64,000 bases of DNA, taken from assembly GCA_031549345.1 (NCBI GenBank), contig JAVBPY010000002.1:248001-312000 (forward strand), written 5' to 3'. This document shows, in pieces, positions 17,945 to 26,392 of the stretch. This DNA is from CASFRF01 sp031549345. Lineage in GTDB: Bacteria; Verrucomicrobiota; Lentisphaeria; Victivallales; Victivallaceae. The notes below the pieces were generated by a model. That model did not search any database. It had not been told where the DNA came from and worked only from the letters and a program-made list of their open reading frames with translations. Made by a program: the position numbers and the translations under genes. Numbering within the stretch: position 1 is the stretch's first letter; every line of letters starts with the position of its first letter.

Positions 17945-19042
17945 ATGAAATCATCGGTTGTATTTTTAACGTCGCTTCTCCTGGCGGGAATCGTGGCGGC
18001 GCAGGGCGAACCAATTCAGGCTAAAGGCTATGCGGCATTGAACGCGGAAGGAAAGCTCGTCCCTCACAAATTCAATCGCAGGGCCGTGGGAGATCGCGAT
18101 CTACTGGTGGAAATTCTTTATTGCGGCATTTGCCACAGCGATGTGCACGAGGCGTTCAATGATTGGGGATTCACATCTTATCCTGTCGTACCGGGCCACG
18201 AAATGGTCGGCCGAGTACTGCAAACCGGCAAACAGACGACCCGTTTCAAGTCGGGCGAATACATTGGAATCGGCGCAACGCTCAACTCCTGCGGCCAATG
18301 CGCCCAGTGTAAAGCGCATAAGGAACAATACTGCGCCAATGTCCCGGTCGACGCCGACAGTACTCCGGTGGGAATCGGCGGTTACTCGGACAAAATTGTG
18401 ATTCATGAGGATTACGGCGTCAAAATTCCAGCGGATGCCCCGTTGGAAAAACTCGGACCGATTATGTGCGCAGGAATCACCGTTTATTCTCCCTTGAAGG
18501 CCGCCAAGCTCACTAAGGGTGATAAGGTGGTGATTGCCGGATTTGGCGGACTCGGACATCTTGCGGTACAATATGCGGTGGCATTCGGGGCGGAGGTAAC
18601 GGTTTTCGACCGTACCGAGGCGAAGCGGGAGTTGGCCGCCAAACTCGGCGCGATAAAATACATCAATACAGCCAATCCACCGGAAATGGAGGGGATGAAT
18701 GGGACGTTCGATTATATCCTTACTACGATCCCGACGCATTACGACCCGGTTCAGTACTTGAACATGCTGAAAGTCGGCGGCGAGCTGATGATCGTCGGAC
18801 TGCCCCCCGCGGCCGAGGCTCCGTTGATCAACATCAACGCAATTCCCTTCGGTGTAAAGATATCAAAGTGGATGATGGGTGGCATCGCCGAAACCCAGGA
18901 GGCCATGGATTTCTCGTTGCAACATAAAATTTACCCAATGGTGGAAGTAACTCCGATCCAGAAGGTGAATGAGGCGTTCCAGAATGTGAAGGAAGGAAAA
19001 GTTCATTTCCGATACACAATTGACATGAAAACGCTGAAATAA
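17945..19042 (+). CDS. Zinc-dependent alcohol/aldehyde dehydrogenase (YahK/CAD type) with a signal peptide
   Basis: The 365-residue medium-chain dehydrogenase should interconvert aldehydes and alcohols with NADP(H). Catalytic zinc ligands are in YCGICHSD (C63) and PGHE; the four structural-zinc cysteines are in NSCGQCAQCKAHKEQYC; the nucleotide site is GFGGLGHLAV. Family members are cytosolic and about 345 residues long. This one carries an extra hydrophobic start (about residues 1-19, with SLLLAGIVAA then Q) that looks like a Sec signal peptide, which is odd for a nicotinamide-dependent enzyme. AGGAGG sits 5 nt before ATG 17945, so the start is well supported. It is co-transcribed with the flavoprotein gene 15 nt downstream, and probably controlled by the divergent MarR protein. 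Confidence 0.9.
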   Translation: MKSSVVFLTSLLLAGIVAAQGEPIQAKGYAALNAEGKLVPHKFNRRAVGDRDLLVEILYCGICHSDVHEAFNDWGFTSYPVVPGHEMVGRVLQTGKQTTRFKSGEYIGIGATLNSCGQCAQCKAHKEQYCANVPVDADSTPVGIGGYSDKIVIHEDYGVKIPADAPLEKLGPIMCAGITVYSPLKAAKLTKGDKVVIAGFGGLGHLAVQYAVAFGAEVTVFDRTEAKRELAAKLGAIKYINTANPPEMEGMNGTFDYILTTIPTHYDPVQYLNMLKVGGELMIVGLPPAAEAPLININAIPFGVKISKWMMGGIAETQEAMDFSLQHKIYPMVEVTPIQKVNEAFQNVKEGKVHFRYTIDMKTLK

Positions 19043-19057
19043 CAAAGGAGGCACGGC

Positions 19058-19702
19058 ATGAAAGTATTGCTTGTAAACGGAAGCCCCAATGAAAACGGCT
19101 GCACCTACACAGCGTTGCGGGAAGTCGCAAATGCTTTGGCGGCGGAGAACATCGGGAGCGAAATATTCTGGATCGGCCGCAAGCCGATAGCAGGGTGTAC
19201 GGCGTGCCATATGTGTGAAAAACTCGGCACTTGCGTAATCAAGGACAATGTTCAGATTTTTCAGAATCTGGCCCGGGAGGCGGACGGATTTATTTTTGGT
19301 TCTCCCGTTCATTATGCGGGTGCCAGCGGCCCATTGATTTCCTTCATGAATCGCGCTTTCATCTCGGAACTTGTCGGCAACGGCAACCGCGCTTTCTACC
19401 TGAAACCGGCAGCCGCGGTTGTTTCGGCCAGAAGAGCGGGAACAACCGCGGCATTTTCACAGTTGAACAAGTTTTTTGAGTTGCATGAAATGTTTGTTGT
19501 ATCCTCAAGTTATTGGAATATGGTTCATGGCGACTGCCCGGACGAGGTGAAAAAGGATTTGGAGGGGATGTTGAATATGCGTATTTTAGGACGCAATATG
19601 GCGTATCTGCTGCGCTGTCTGCAAGCGGGCAAAGCAAGTGGCGTCCAATTACCGCTCCGCGAGGAACCGGTCTTCACAAACTTTATCCGGCATGAAATGT
19701 AA
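19058..19702 (+). CDS. Flavodoxin-fold NAD(P)H-dependent FMN oxidoreductase
   Basis: The 214-residue protein belongs to the flavodoxin/iron-sulfur-flavoprotein-like family. It starts with the FMN-phosphate loop LLVNGSPNENGCTYTAL and shows the cysteine cluster GCTACHMCEKLGTC (about residues 46-59) and the flavin-binding turn GSPVHYAGASG. The four cysteines could hold an iron-sulfur cluster or simply be redox active. It likely reduces quinones, nitro compounds or another electron acceptor. AAAGGAGG lies just before ATG 19058, 15 nt after the dehydrogenase stop, so both are one transcript. Its stop is only 6 nt from the convergent Sel1 gene, with no room for a terminator. Confidence 0.9.
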   Translation: MKVLLVNGSPNENGCTYTALREVANALAAENIGSEIFWIGRKPIAGCTACHMCEKLGTCVIKDNVQIFQNLAREADGFIFGSPVHYAGASGPLISFMNRAFISELVGNGNRAFYLKPAAAVVSARRAGTTAAFSQLNKFFELHEMFVVSSSYWNMVHGDCPDEVKKDLEGMLNMRILGRNMAYLLRCLQAGKASGVQLPLREEPVFTNFIRHEM

Positions 19703-19708
19703 ACCGCG

Positions 19709-20848
19709 TCAGGGATTCAGTTGGGAACGCGTCCGGCGGGCGAATTCGACGGCGCGCTGCGCCCAATATTCGGCGGCGCCGGGATCGGCGGGGACGCCGT
19801 CGCCCGCGCGGTAACGGCGGACCAGCTCTTCGCAGGCGCGTATTTCGCCGGAGCGCGCGGAGAGGAGAAACCATTCGAGGGCCTTCGCCCGATCCGCCGG
19901 TATACCCCATCCCGCGTCGTAACAGCGGGCAAGCTGATAGAATGCCGTGGTGGAGCCGTCGGCCGCGGCCTGTTCGAATTGACGAAGCGCCTCAGGGACA
20001 TCGCGCGGAACATAATCGCCGGCCAAAAGATATTCGCCGTACTTTACGCGCCCCTGCGGCAGTCCCCGCGCAGCCGCCTGCCGGAAACATTCCGCGGCCT
20101 TGGCGGGGTCCGGCGGCGTTCCGATCCCAAGCTCGTGGCAATAGCCAAGCTTTCCACTGGATTCGCCATCGCCTTCCCGCGCGGCCAAAGAAAGATAGTG
20201 GAACATCTTTTCTTCGTCGCGCGGAACCCCGCGACCGTAGTAGAAGCAGTCGGCCAGTGCGCGGAGGGCTTTTACATCCCCCTGGCTTGCCGCCGTTGTA
20301 AGGACGGCAACGGCGTCGGCAAGGCCCGGCGCATCCTGTTTTTCCGGCGCTTGTTCCAGATACAGGAGCGCCAAATCCACGCGGGCGGGAAAATAATCCT
20401 CCTTGGCAAGCCCGCGCAAGAAACGGCGCGCGGTCTCCGCATCGGCGGGGACACCGTTATGCCGCCCCTTTTCCGCGGGGATTCCGCGAAACAGAAGGCG
20501 CGCCAGCAAAAGGCGCGCGGGCTTGATTCCGGCGGCGGAGGCGGTTTTGAAATGCCCGTAGGCCAGCATTCCGCTGCGCTCCACGCCAAGACCGTGCTGG
20601 CGCATTACGCCGAGGTTGTACTCCGCCTCCGGGCTGCCCAGCGCCGCCGCGCGGGAGAACCAGTAGTACGCGACCGCCAGATTGCGCGGCCGTCCCGCGC
20701 CGCGAAAAAACGAATCGGCCAATTCAAGCTGTGCTGTAACCTCGCCTTTCCGGGCGCGTTCGCTCAGTGGATCGGCGGGTTCTTCGGCAGCGAACACCCC
20801 TCCGGCAAGCAAAAGCGCCGCGCCGAAAAGGAGTCCGCGGCGCATCAT
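19709..20848 (-). CDS. Secreted Sel1-repeat (TPR-like) protein
   Basis: The 379-residue protein has a Sec signal peptide (about 1-20, VFA-A) and then about eight Sel1-like repeats of 36 residues, recognisable by A..YY..AA..G...A...LG and YYGRGVPRD-type turns. Such solenoids act as protein-interaction scaffolds in the periplasm, often tied to envelope assembly or peptidoglycan enzymes. The start overlaps the lpxD stop by ATGA, and a second ATG follows at once, so either may be used. As the last gene of the LPS operon it may help outer-membrane or LPS assembly; that is inference from position only. Confidence 0.9.
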   Translation of the reverse strand: MMRRGLLFGAALLLAGGVFAAEEPADPLSERARKGEVTAQLELADSFFRGAGRPRNLAVAYYWFSRAAALGSPEAEYNLGVMRQHGLGVERSGMLAYGHFKTASAAGIKPARLLLARLLFRGIPAEKGRHNGVPADAETARRFLRGLAKEDYFPARVDLALLYLEQAPEKQDAPGLADAVAVLTTAASQGDVKALRALADCFYYGRGVPRDEEKMFHYLSLAAREGDGESSGKLGYCHELGIGTPPDPAKAAECFRQAAARGLPQGRVKYGEYLLAGDYVPRDVPEALRQFEQAAADGSTTAFYQLARCYDAGWGIPADRAKALEWFLLSARSGEIRACEELVRRYRAGDGVPADPGAAEYWAQRAVEFARRTRSQLNP

Positions 20849-21888
20849 TTGCCTTTCGCGAGTTCGGCGAGTTCCGCTTCAAGTTTCTTGAGCTTGGCGG
20901 AAAGTTTCTCGACCTTGGAGGGGAGTGTGTGGCGCGCCATGAATTCGCGCTGGCTCTCCGCCGGTGTGCCCACCGCGATCATTCCCGCAGGCACGCTTTT
21001 GACCACGCCGGATGTTCCGGCGACCTGTACGCCGTCGCCAAGGGTGATGTGTCCGTTGATTCCCGACTTCGCGCCGAGGATTACGCCGCGACCGAGTTCC
21101 GAACTCCCGGCGATGCCGCTCTGCGCCACGAGAATGGAGCTTTCACCGATGACCACGTTGTGGGCAACCATCACCTGGTTGTCGATCTTCACGTTGCTCT
21201 TGATCCATGTTTTTCCGAAGCGGGCGCGGTCGACGGTCGTGTTCGCGCCGATTTCCACATCGTCGCCGATGACCACGATCCCCGTCTGCGGCACCTTGAC
21301 CAGTCCGCGCGGGCCGGGAACAAACCCGAAACCGTCGCCGCCGATGACAACACCGGGATGCAGAATGCAGAGGCTGCCGAGAATACAGCGGTACATGACT
21401 GTAACATTCGGATAAAGGATGCATTTCGCGCCGATTTTCACATCGTGGCCGATGTAGCATCCGGCGGCGATGACGGTGCCGTCGCCGATTTCCGCGCCGC
21501 GCTCAATGACCGCGTTCGCGCCGACATGGACGCCCGCGCCGAGCTTCGCCGCCGCATCCACCACCGCCGAGGCATGGACACCCGGAGCCCATTCGACCGC
21601 CGGCGGCGCAAACACCATAATCAGTTTGGAGAACGCGTAATCGACGTGTTCGCAAACAATCAGCGTCCGGTTTTCGTGCGCCGCGCCCGCGAGGTCTTTG
21701 CAAACGATCACCACGCCCGCCTTCGAACTGTCGAGCTGCGCTTCGTATTTTTTATTGCTGACGAACGACGCTTGTTCCGGCGCGGCGTCTTTCAGCGAGG
21801 AAACGCCGCAGACCATCCGGTCCGGACAGCCGACGATTTCTCCCTGGATCAACGCGGCGATTTCTTTGGCACTGATTTGTTTCGACAT
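20845..21888 (-). CDS. lpxD: UDP-3-O-acylglucosamine N-acyltransferase
   Basis: Cytoplasmic trimeric enzyme that adds the second acyl chain to UDP-3-O-acylglucosamine in lipid A synthesis. The 347-residue length fits the family. It has the N-terminal uridine-binding domain (about 1-100), a left-handed beta-helix of hexapeptide repeats (about 105-300; for example VIERGAEIGDGTVIAAG) with the catalytic His in MVAHNVVIG, and a charged coiled-coil C-terminus (KVEKLSAKLKKLEAELAEL). AAGGAGA precedes ATG 21888. A promoter at 21917-21943 overlaps the waaP stop, so it can be transcribed with the upstream core genes and separately. Its presence indicates a lipid-A-bearing outer membrane. Confidence 0.97.
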   Translation of the reverse strand: MSKQISAKEIAALIQGEIVGCPDRMVCGVSSLKDAAPEQASFVSNKKYEAQLDSSKAGVVIVCKDLAGAAHENRTLIVCEHVDYAFSKLIMVFAPPAVEWAPGVHASAVVDAAAKLGAGVHVGANAVIERGAEIGDGTVIAAGCYIGHDVKIGAKCILYPNVTVMYRCILGSLCILHPGVVIGGDGFGFVPGPRGLVKVPQTGIVVIGDDVEIGANTTVDRARFGKTWIKSNVKIDNQVMVAHNVVIGESSILVAQSGIAGSSELGRGVILGAKSGINGHITLGDGVQVAGTSGVVKSVPAGMIAVGTPAESQREFMARHTLPSKVEKLSAKLKKLEAELAELAKGK

Positions 21889-21916
21889 GGCGTTCTCCTT
21901 TTTTTGAATGCTCTAT

Positions 21917-21943
21917 ATTATATCGTTTTTGAAAAATTTGCAA
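21917..21943 (-). promoter_or_regulatory. Internal promoter for lpxD
   Basis: On the minus strand a consensus TATAAT (21922-21917) overlaps the waaP stop codon, and TTGCAA (21943-21938) lies 15 nt upstream. The spacing is short. Confidence 0.45.
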
Positions 21944-22721
21944 GTTTTCCCGGCGTTTTTCCGTGAACCTTACTGTAAAGGCGTCGCGCCGTCCGGTCCG
22001 CTGCAAGCCAGAACGGCGACGCGGGCGGTACGCCGTACGCGCGGACAAACGCAAGGAGATCCCCCCGGCTCAGCCCCAGGTCCATACTCGAAAACCACAG
22101 CCCCGCCACATCCTTGAGTACATAACGGCGCGATGGGTGTTTCCGCATCTGCGCCCGGTGCAAGTCCAACACGTGCAACATGGGGTGCAGAGCGTCCGAA
22201 GGAGCCAAAAGAAAATGGCAGATATAGCAATCGCGGTGGTTCACCCCCGCGCGGTGCATTTTTCCCGCAATCCGCCCCAACTCGCGGATCAGCGCCCGCT
22301 TGTGGCGGAACTCCGGGGGATTCGCCGCCCAATCGCGGCAATAATCCTCCAGGGACGTCATGTTGCAGAGTTCCTCGGTAACAATGAACGATTCCTGCGC
22401 GGCAGGGTTGAAGCCTTTACGTCCGTATGCGGCCGGCACCATGGTGGGAATACCGAGCTCCTCCAGCTTCCGGATCGCATGGTATTCGTTTTGCGCCCCC
22501 AGAACAGCGCATTTTCCCTGAAAAAAGTTTTTCAGGATTTCGCGCCAGCCGACCCCGCGATGGAGTTTGGCGAAATATCCTTGTCCATCCACCTCGAAAC
22601 GGAGCGTCCGACGGTTCTTAACGCGCCGGAACTCTTCGCCGGAAAGAGCGAACGCCGCCTCGAAAGGATCGCGCCCCGCCCATTTTTTCTGAAAAACAGG
22701 ATTGAGGAACAATTCGTTCAT
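21918..22721 (-). CDS. waaP: Lipopolysaccharide core heptose(I) kinase-like protein (WaaP/RfaP)
   Basis: The 267-residue cytoplasmic kinase-fold protein phosphorylates inner-core heptose of LPS, which strengthens the outer membrane. Length matches E. coli WaaP (265). Features are the Lys of the ATP site in FAKLHRGVGW, the NEY segment AQNEYHAIRKLEELGIP and the catalytic loop RAGVNHRDCYICHFLL, which closely follows the family pattern with HRD. Then comes VLDLHRA, where Asp should bind metal. The start overlaps the waaG stop by ATGA, the same order as in enterobacterial core operons. It could act on another sugar if the core lacks heptose. Confidence 0.92.
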   Translation of the reverse strand: MNELFLNPVFQKKWAGRDPFEAAFALSGEEFRRVKNRRTLRFEVDGQGYFAKLHRGVGWREILKNFFQGKCAVLGAQNEYHAIRKLEELGIPTMVPAAYGRKGFNPAAQESFIVTEELCNMTSLEDYCRDWAANPPEFRHKRALIRELGRIAGKMHRAGVNHRDCYICHFLLAPSDALHPMLHVLDLHRAQMRKHPSRRYVLKDVAGLWFSSMDLGLSRGDLLAFVRAYGVPPASPFWLAADRTARRLYSKVHGKTPGKLANFSKTI

Positions 22722-23773
22722 TGCAAAATCGCCTCCGCCGCCACCGAAGCGCGGCGCGAATAATCGAGCGTCCCTGCGTAGCGGATCGCCGTCTGGCGGA
22801 GGAGCTCCGGGTAGCCGGGCTCCGTAAGAAGCTCCACAAGAATCGCCTCCAGCCTCCCGCCGTCAAACGGCTCCGGCAAAACAACGCCTCCCCCCGCCGA
22901 AACAATGTCGGCATAACCGCAGCACTCCGAACAAATCGCCGGAAGGCCCGTGGCGGCCGCTTCGGCCAATACATTCCCCGCCGCCTCGCGCCGCGCCGGA
23001 TGCAACAAAATGTCCGCCGACGCCATGCGTTGCGGCACATCGTCCACCGCGCCCAGAGTTGTTACACATGCGGCAAGTCCAAGTTTTTCCGCAAGACGGA
23101 TGAATTCAGCGCGACGCCGATCGTCCCCTGCCAGCGTCAGATGCAATTTTGCGCGGAATTCCTCCGGCAAGCGGGCAATCGCCTCCAGCGCGCGATCCGC
23201 CCCCTTGGTATGGAAATCGGCGCCGATAAGAAGCAGTTCCAGCCGTTCATTCCGTGGCGCGGGCGCGACCTTGAACACAGCGGAAACCCCCGGCGGGAGA
23301 ACAACAAAACGCTTTTCCGGCGTACGGTATACTTCTTTGTAGCTTCGAACCTGGGGGACGGTCAAAGCCAGAATCCGCGTCTTTGCTTCCGGTGCGAAAA
23401 CCGCGCGTTCCAGAGCAAGCCACGCGCGGTTGCGCGGCAGCAAGCGTTTCCAGCCGAGCGGACGCGCGCCGAAACACACGTCGGCGGCGAAATACCAATC
23501 CAGTCCCGACATCCGGTTGAACCCGGCCACCCGGTCGAAACGTCCGCGCATCCGCCCGATTTGCCGGGCGATCGACTTCGCCCGCGCATGGTTGCTCCAG
23601 CCGGAGGTTTTGAGGACGACAACGTCCGCGAAAGAGGGTTTTTCCCCCTCCCACGCACCGCAGGCAATTGTTACATCGTGCCCGCGCCCGGCAAGCTCGC
23701 GCGCAATGGACAACATATCGCGTTGTGCGCCGCCGGAAGGGAAATACTTGAAAATAGCCAATAGAATTTTCAT
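22718..23773 (-). CDS. waaG: LPS core glycosyltransferase, GT4 family (WaaG-like)
   Basis: The 351-residue GT-B enzyme should add the first hexose to the LPS inner core at the cytoplasmic face. The N-terminal FKYFPSGGAQRDML acceptor loop, the segment GFNRMSGLDWYFAADVCFG, which closely follows WaaG, and the C-terminal nucleotide-sugar site HPARREAAGNVLAEAAATGLP with the EX7E pattern are visible. It overlaps the GT39-like gene at its start and waaP at its end, each by ATGA, giving three translationally coupled genes. Pairing of WaaG with WaaP supports both calls. Confidence 0.93.
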   Translation of the reverse strand: MKILLAIFKYFPSGGAQRDMLSIARELAGRGHDVTIACGAWEGEKPSFADVVVLKTSGWSNHARAKSIARQIGRMRGRFDRVAGFNRMSGLDWYFAADVCFGARPLGWKRLLPRNRAWLALERAVFAPEAKTRILALTVPQVRSYKEVYRTPEKRFVVLPPGVSAVFKVAPAPRNERLELLLIGADFHTKGADRALEAIARLPEEFRAKLHLTLAGDDRRRAEFIRLAEKLGLAACVTTLGAVDDVPQRMASADILLHPARREAAGNVLAEAAATGLPAICSECCGYADIVSAGGGVVLPEPFDGGRLEAILVELLTEPGYPELLRQTAIRYAGTLDYSRRASVAAEAILQ

Positions 23774-25539
23774 GGTTTCTTTTTGGGGAGTTTTTCAAAA
23801 ATCACAAATTCGCGGTGCCCCATTTCTCCCACACACAAAATGTTGTAATGCTCCGCAAGCTCCTTGGCGTCGCGGGCGAGCGGTTCGAGCTTATCCAAGC
23901 GGGCGACAAAAATCGCATCCTCCGGCGCGGCGGCAAGGTGTTCGATCCCCCTGCGGCGATCGAACATCGGCAGAATCGGCGTACGTTCGCCGGGCAACCC
24001 GTTGATCCATGCCCGAATGCGCGTCCGCAACGCCGACTCCGGCTCTGCGGATGCCGCAGCCTTCTTCCGGGCGGAAAACAGAATGTACGTTCCCTCAAAC
24101 CGCCGCGCCGCCGGCAGATTGACGAGAATTTTGTATTCGTCGCCATCCGGTCCCAGATTCACAAAGAAGACAGGACGCTCCCCGCGCAAAGCGTCGAACG
24201 ACGCGGTGAAGCTCCGCGCCGTCTGAAGCTTCGCATCCAGCGGCGCAAGGACCAGGGCGATGAAAAGAAGAAAACTCGCGCCACCCACAAGAAGCAAGGG
24301 AAAAGCCCCCGCGCCACCCTCCTTCCGCCGCACTCCAAGGCTGAAAATGGCAAGCGCCAGAAATACCCCGGAAGGAATATAACGCGACAATACAAGATCC
24401 GGCTGAATAATCTTGAATGTAAAATAAATCCCCCATGTCGCCACGAACAAAAGAAGCGGCAGCACCCGGCAAAGAGAAAGGCAAACACGCCGCAGAATCA
24501 GCGCAAAACGTTCCGGCGCAGGATCGACGAAAATCCAGCCCGCCGCCAATGCCAGCGCGGGAAGAACCGGCGCCGCATAACGCAAGTGCTTCGTCCCGGG
24601 AATGCTCAGAAGCAACAAACAAAAAAGCACCCAGGCGGCGAGAATCCGCAGGAAGCGGTATGCCTCCGGCTCCTCCGGGGCAGGTTTGCGGAACCAATAC
24701 GGCGCGTAGAGAGCAAGGGCAAGAAGGCCCAGAGGATAGGTAACGGCGAAAGACCCCATCGCGTTGGAAAAGTAGAAAAACGGCCCCCGCAACGCCGACA
24801 CCCGGCTGAAGAATTGCGCCTCCAGAAACTGTTCGAGGAGCGAAGCCCCCCCTCCGAGGAAGATCAACCCGAGCCAACCGGCAAAAAACACGGCGCAGAG
24901 GAACGCGGCCAGCACGCCGTACCCGATCAGCCGCCGGATTTCGCCGCGCGCGGCAAAGTACCCGGAAAGCGCCGCCGCCGGAAGGATCACGCCGAGCGGC
25001 CCGCGGATCGCAAACCCCGCAAGATAGATCGCTCCAATCCACCAAAGTCTGGCGTACTTCCTATCGCAATCGGCGGAGTAAAACAATAAAATACACCCGA
25101 CGGTGATCGCCGCAATGGGCATATCCAGCGATGGCGCGCGGGCGATGGAGAGAAATTCATACGAGAGAAACAGCAGCGCCGCCGAGCACCACCCATACCC
25201 GCGCATCAACCGTTCGCCGAGCTTCCACGTAAGGAAGAGGGTGAGCACCGTAGCCAACACGCTCGGCAACGAGAGGGTGAACATGTTCACCACCCTCCCC
25301 CCCAGCGTGGCCAGATGCATCAGGTAAACCATGCTTACGGTGTAATCCGTGTAGGGCTGGCCGTTGATGGTCGGGAAAAGTCCCGCGCCGTGCCGCGCGA
25401 TTTCCGCGGTCATCAGCGCATAACGGCAGTTGATGCGCGTGATTTCGAGCGTCCAGAGCCCGACAAGCAGCGCGGCGGCGGCGGCGGCGAGCACAAGCGC
25501 GCCGCGCGTCCGGGCGGAATGGGGAGAAAAAAATGTCAT
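23770..25539 (-). CDS. Polytopic glycosyltransferase, GT39/ArnT-like
   Basis: The 589-residue inner-membrane GT-C protein has about ten or more hydrophobic segments in the first 420 residues and a periplasmic C-terminal domain. The first loop holds the family-like acidic region (WTLEITRINCRYALMTAEIARHG) and later RAPSLDMP and the Arg/Gly turn AGFAIRGPLGV resemble ArnT/PMT proteins, which move a sugar from a polyprenyl-phosphate donor onto lipid A or a protein. In this LPS cluster it probably decorates lipid A or core. It ends in an ATGA overlap with waaG and begins 22 nt after the GT2 gene, which could make the polyprenyl-linked donor. Confidence 0.85.
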   Translation of the reverse strand: MTFFSPHSARTRGALVLAAAAAALLVGLWTLEITRINCRYALMTAEIARHGAGLFPTINGQPYTDYTVSMVYLMHLATLGGRVVNMFTLSLPSVLATVLTLFLTWKLGERLMRGYGWCSAALLFLSYEFLSIARAPSLDMPIAAITVGCILLFYSADCDRKYARLWWIGAIYLAGFAIRGPLGVILPAAALSGYFAARGEIRRLIGYGVLAAFLCAVFFAGWLGLIFLGGGASLLEQFLEAQFFSRVSALRGPFFYFSNAMGSFAVTYPLGLLALALYAPYWFRKPAPEEPEAYRFLRILAAWVLFCLLLLSIPGTKHLRYAAPVLPALALAAGWIFVDPAPERFALILRRVCLSLCRVLPLLLFVATWGIYFTFKIIQPDLVLSRYIPSGVFLALAIFSLGVRRKEGGAGAFPLLLVGGASFLLFIALVLAPLDAKLQTARSFTASFDALRGERPVFFVNLGPDGDEYKILVNLPAARRFEGTYILFSARKKAAASAEPESALRTRIRAWINGLPGERTPILPMFDRRRGIEHLAAAPEDAIFVARLDKLEPLARDAKELAEHYNILCVGEMGHREFVIFEKLPKKKP

Positions 25540-25561
25540 GGCAGTTTCCCTCTAGAAATGT

Positions 25562-26320
25562 TCAACTATCGAGCCGGTCGTCGTCTAAAATACGTTGAAA
25601 GTCAAGATGATTGAGCTCGCGCCGCACCCGTTCACGGGCGCGCGGTGTCCCTGTTTTTCGTCCGGCGATCTCCGGATTTAAAATCATCGTCGCGTGGTCC
25701 AAGTGCCGCATGTAGCGCAAAAGCGGACGCGGCTCGATGAATTTGAAGTGAAACCCCGCCTTTTCAAGTTTGCGATGCAATGCGCGCCCCGCGCTTTCCC
25801 CGTCGAAAAAACCGCCGGTATGGAGCCGGAGCAACTCCGTCCGGTACAACGCACAATGGCTCCGCAGGTAACGGAACTCCTTCTTTCTCAGAAAAAAAGA
25901 CTCAAGCCATTTGAGCAACCGTTTATGCCAGGATGGTATTTCCAGCTTCCAGCTCCCGACGCCGGCGCACTGCGGATCGTCACCGAGTTCGCCCAAAAGG
26001 AAATCCAGCCATCCCGGCTCCAGAAGAAGCGTATCCGTGTGAATGATCAATACCAGCGGCGTCGTTACACGTTCGAGCGCCATATCGAGCGCGAGCGCGT
26101 GCATTTCAAGCGGTTTCTCCCCGGGAACGGCGGGGCGTTCCATAAATTCGATCCAGTTGAGTTTTCGCAGGTATTCCGTCGAAGCGTCGCGCGAGTCGTT
26201 GTCAATGGCGATGACGTGCGTCCTTGCGAAATCCGTGTTTTTGCGCAGGAGGCGCATGCACAGTTTCGTAAGTTCCGGCGTCCTGTAATTCGGCACAATA
26301 ATGGTCAAAGATTTTTTCAT
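25562..26320 (-). CDS. Family 2 glycosyltransferase
   Basis: The 252-residue cytoplasmic GT-A enzyme begins with the nucleotide-binding strand LTIIVPNYRTPELT and has IDNDSRDAS and the metal-binding HTDTLLLEPGW region of GT2 proteins. No membrane anchor is seen. It is the first gene of the LPS operon and may build a sugar-nucleotide- or polyprenyl-linked intermediate, or extend the core. The ATG at 26320 is fixed by homology-type N-terminus, yet there is no Shine-Dalgarno, and the promoter -10 box ends only 5 nt upstream, so the mRNA may be leaderless. Confidence 0.88.
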   Translation of the reverse strand: MKKSLTIIVPNYRTPELTKLCMRLLRKNTDFARTHVIAIDNDSRDASTEYLRKLNWIEFMERPAVPGEKPLEMHALALDMALERVTTPLVLIIHTDTLLLEPGWLDFLLGELGDDPQCAGVGSWKLEIPSWHKRLLKWLESFFLRKKEFRYLRSHCALYRTELLRLHTGGFFDGESAGRALHRKLEKAGFHFKFIEPRPLLRYMRHLDHATMILNPEIAGRKTGTPRARERVRRELNHLDFQRILDDDRLDS

Positions 26321-26325
26321 TGCGA

Positions 26326-26354
26326 AATATAGCGCCGGAATGCTTTTTTCTCAA
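26326..26354 (-). promoter_or_regulatory. Promoter of the LPS operon, close to the start codon
   Basis: On the minus strand TTGAGA (26354-26349) and TATATT (26331-26326) are 17 nt apart. Only 5 nt separate the -10 box from the ATG at 26320. Confidence 0.55.
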
Positions 26355-26361
26355 GCGCATG

Positions 26362-26390
26362 TTGCAAAAAAAAGGAAACCGGAGTACATT
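26362..26390 (+). promoter_or_regulatory. mutS promoter, overlapping its ribosome site
   Basis: TTGCAA (26362-26367) and TACATT (26385-26390) are 17 nt apart. The start site would fall near 26396, just after the GTG at 26393, so with this promoter translation would be leaderless or begin at GTG 26414. Confidence 0.45.
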
Positions 26391-26392
26391 AC

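Noticed and set aside
19703..19708. Terminator between the convergent flavoprotein and Sel1 genes
   Set aside because: Only 6 nt lie between the two stops and no hairpin with a T-run is seen across them.
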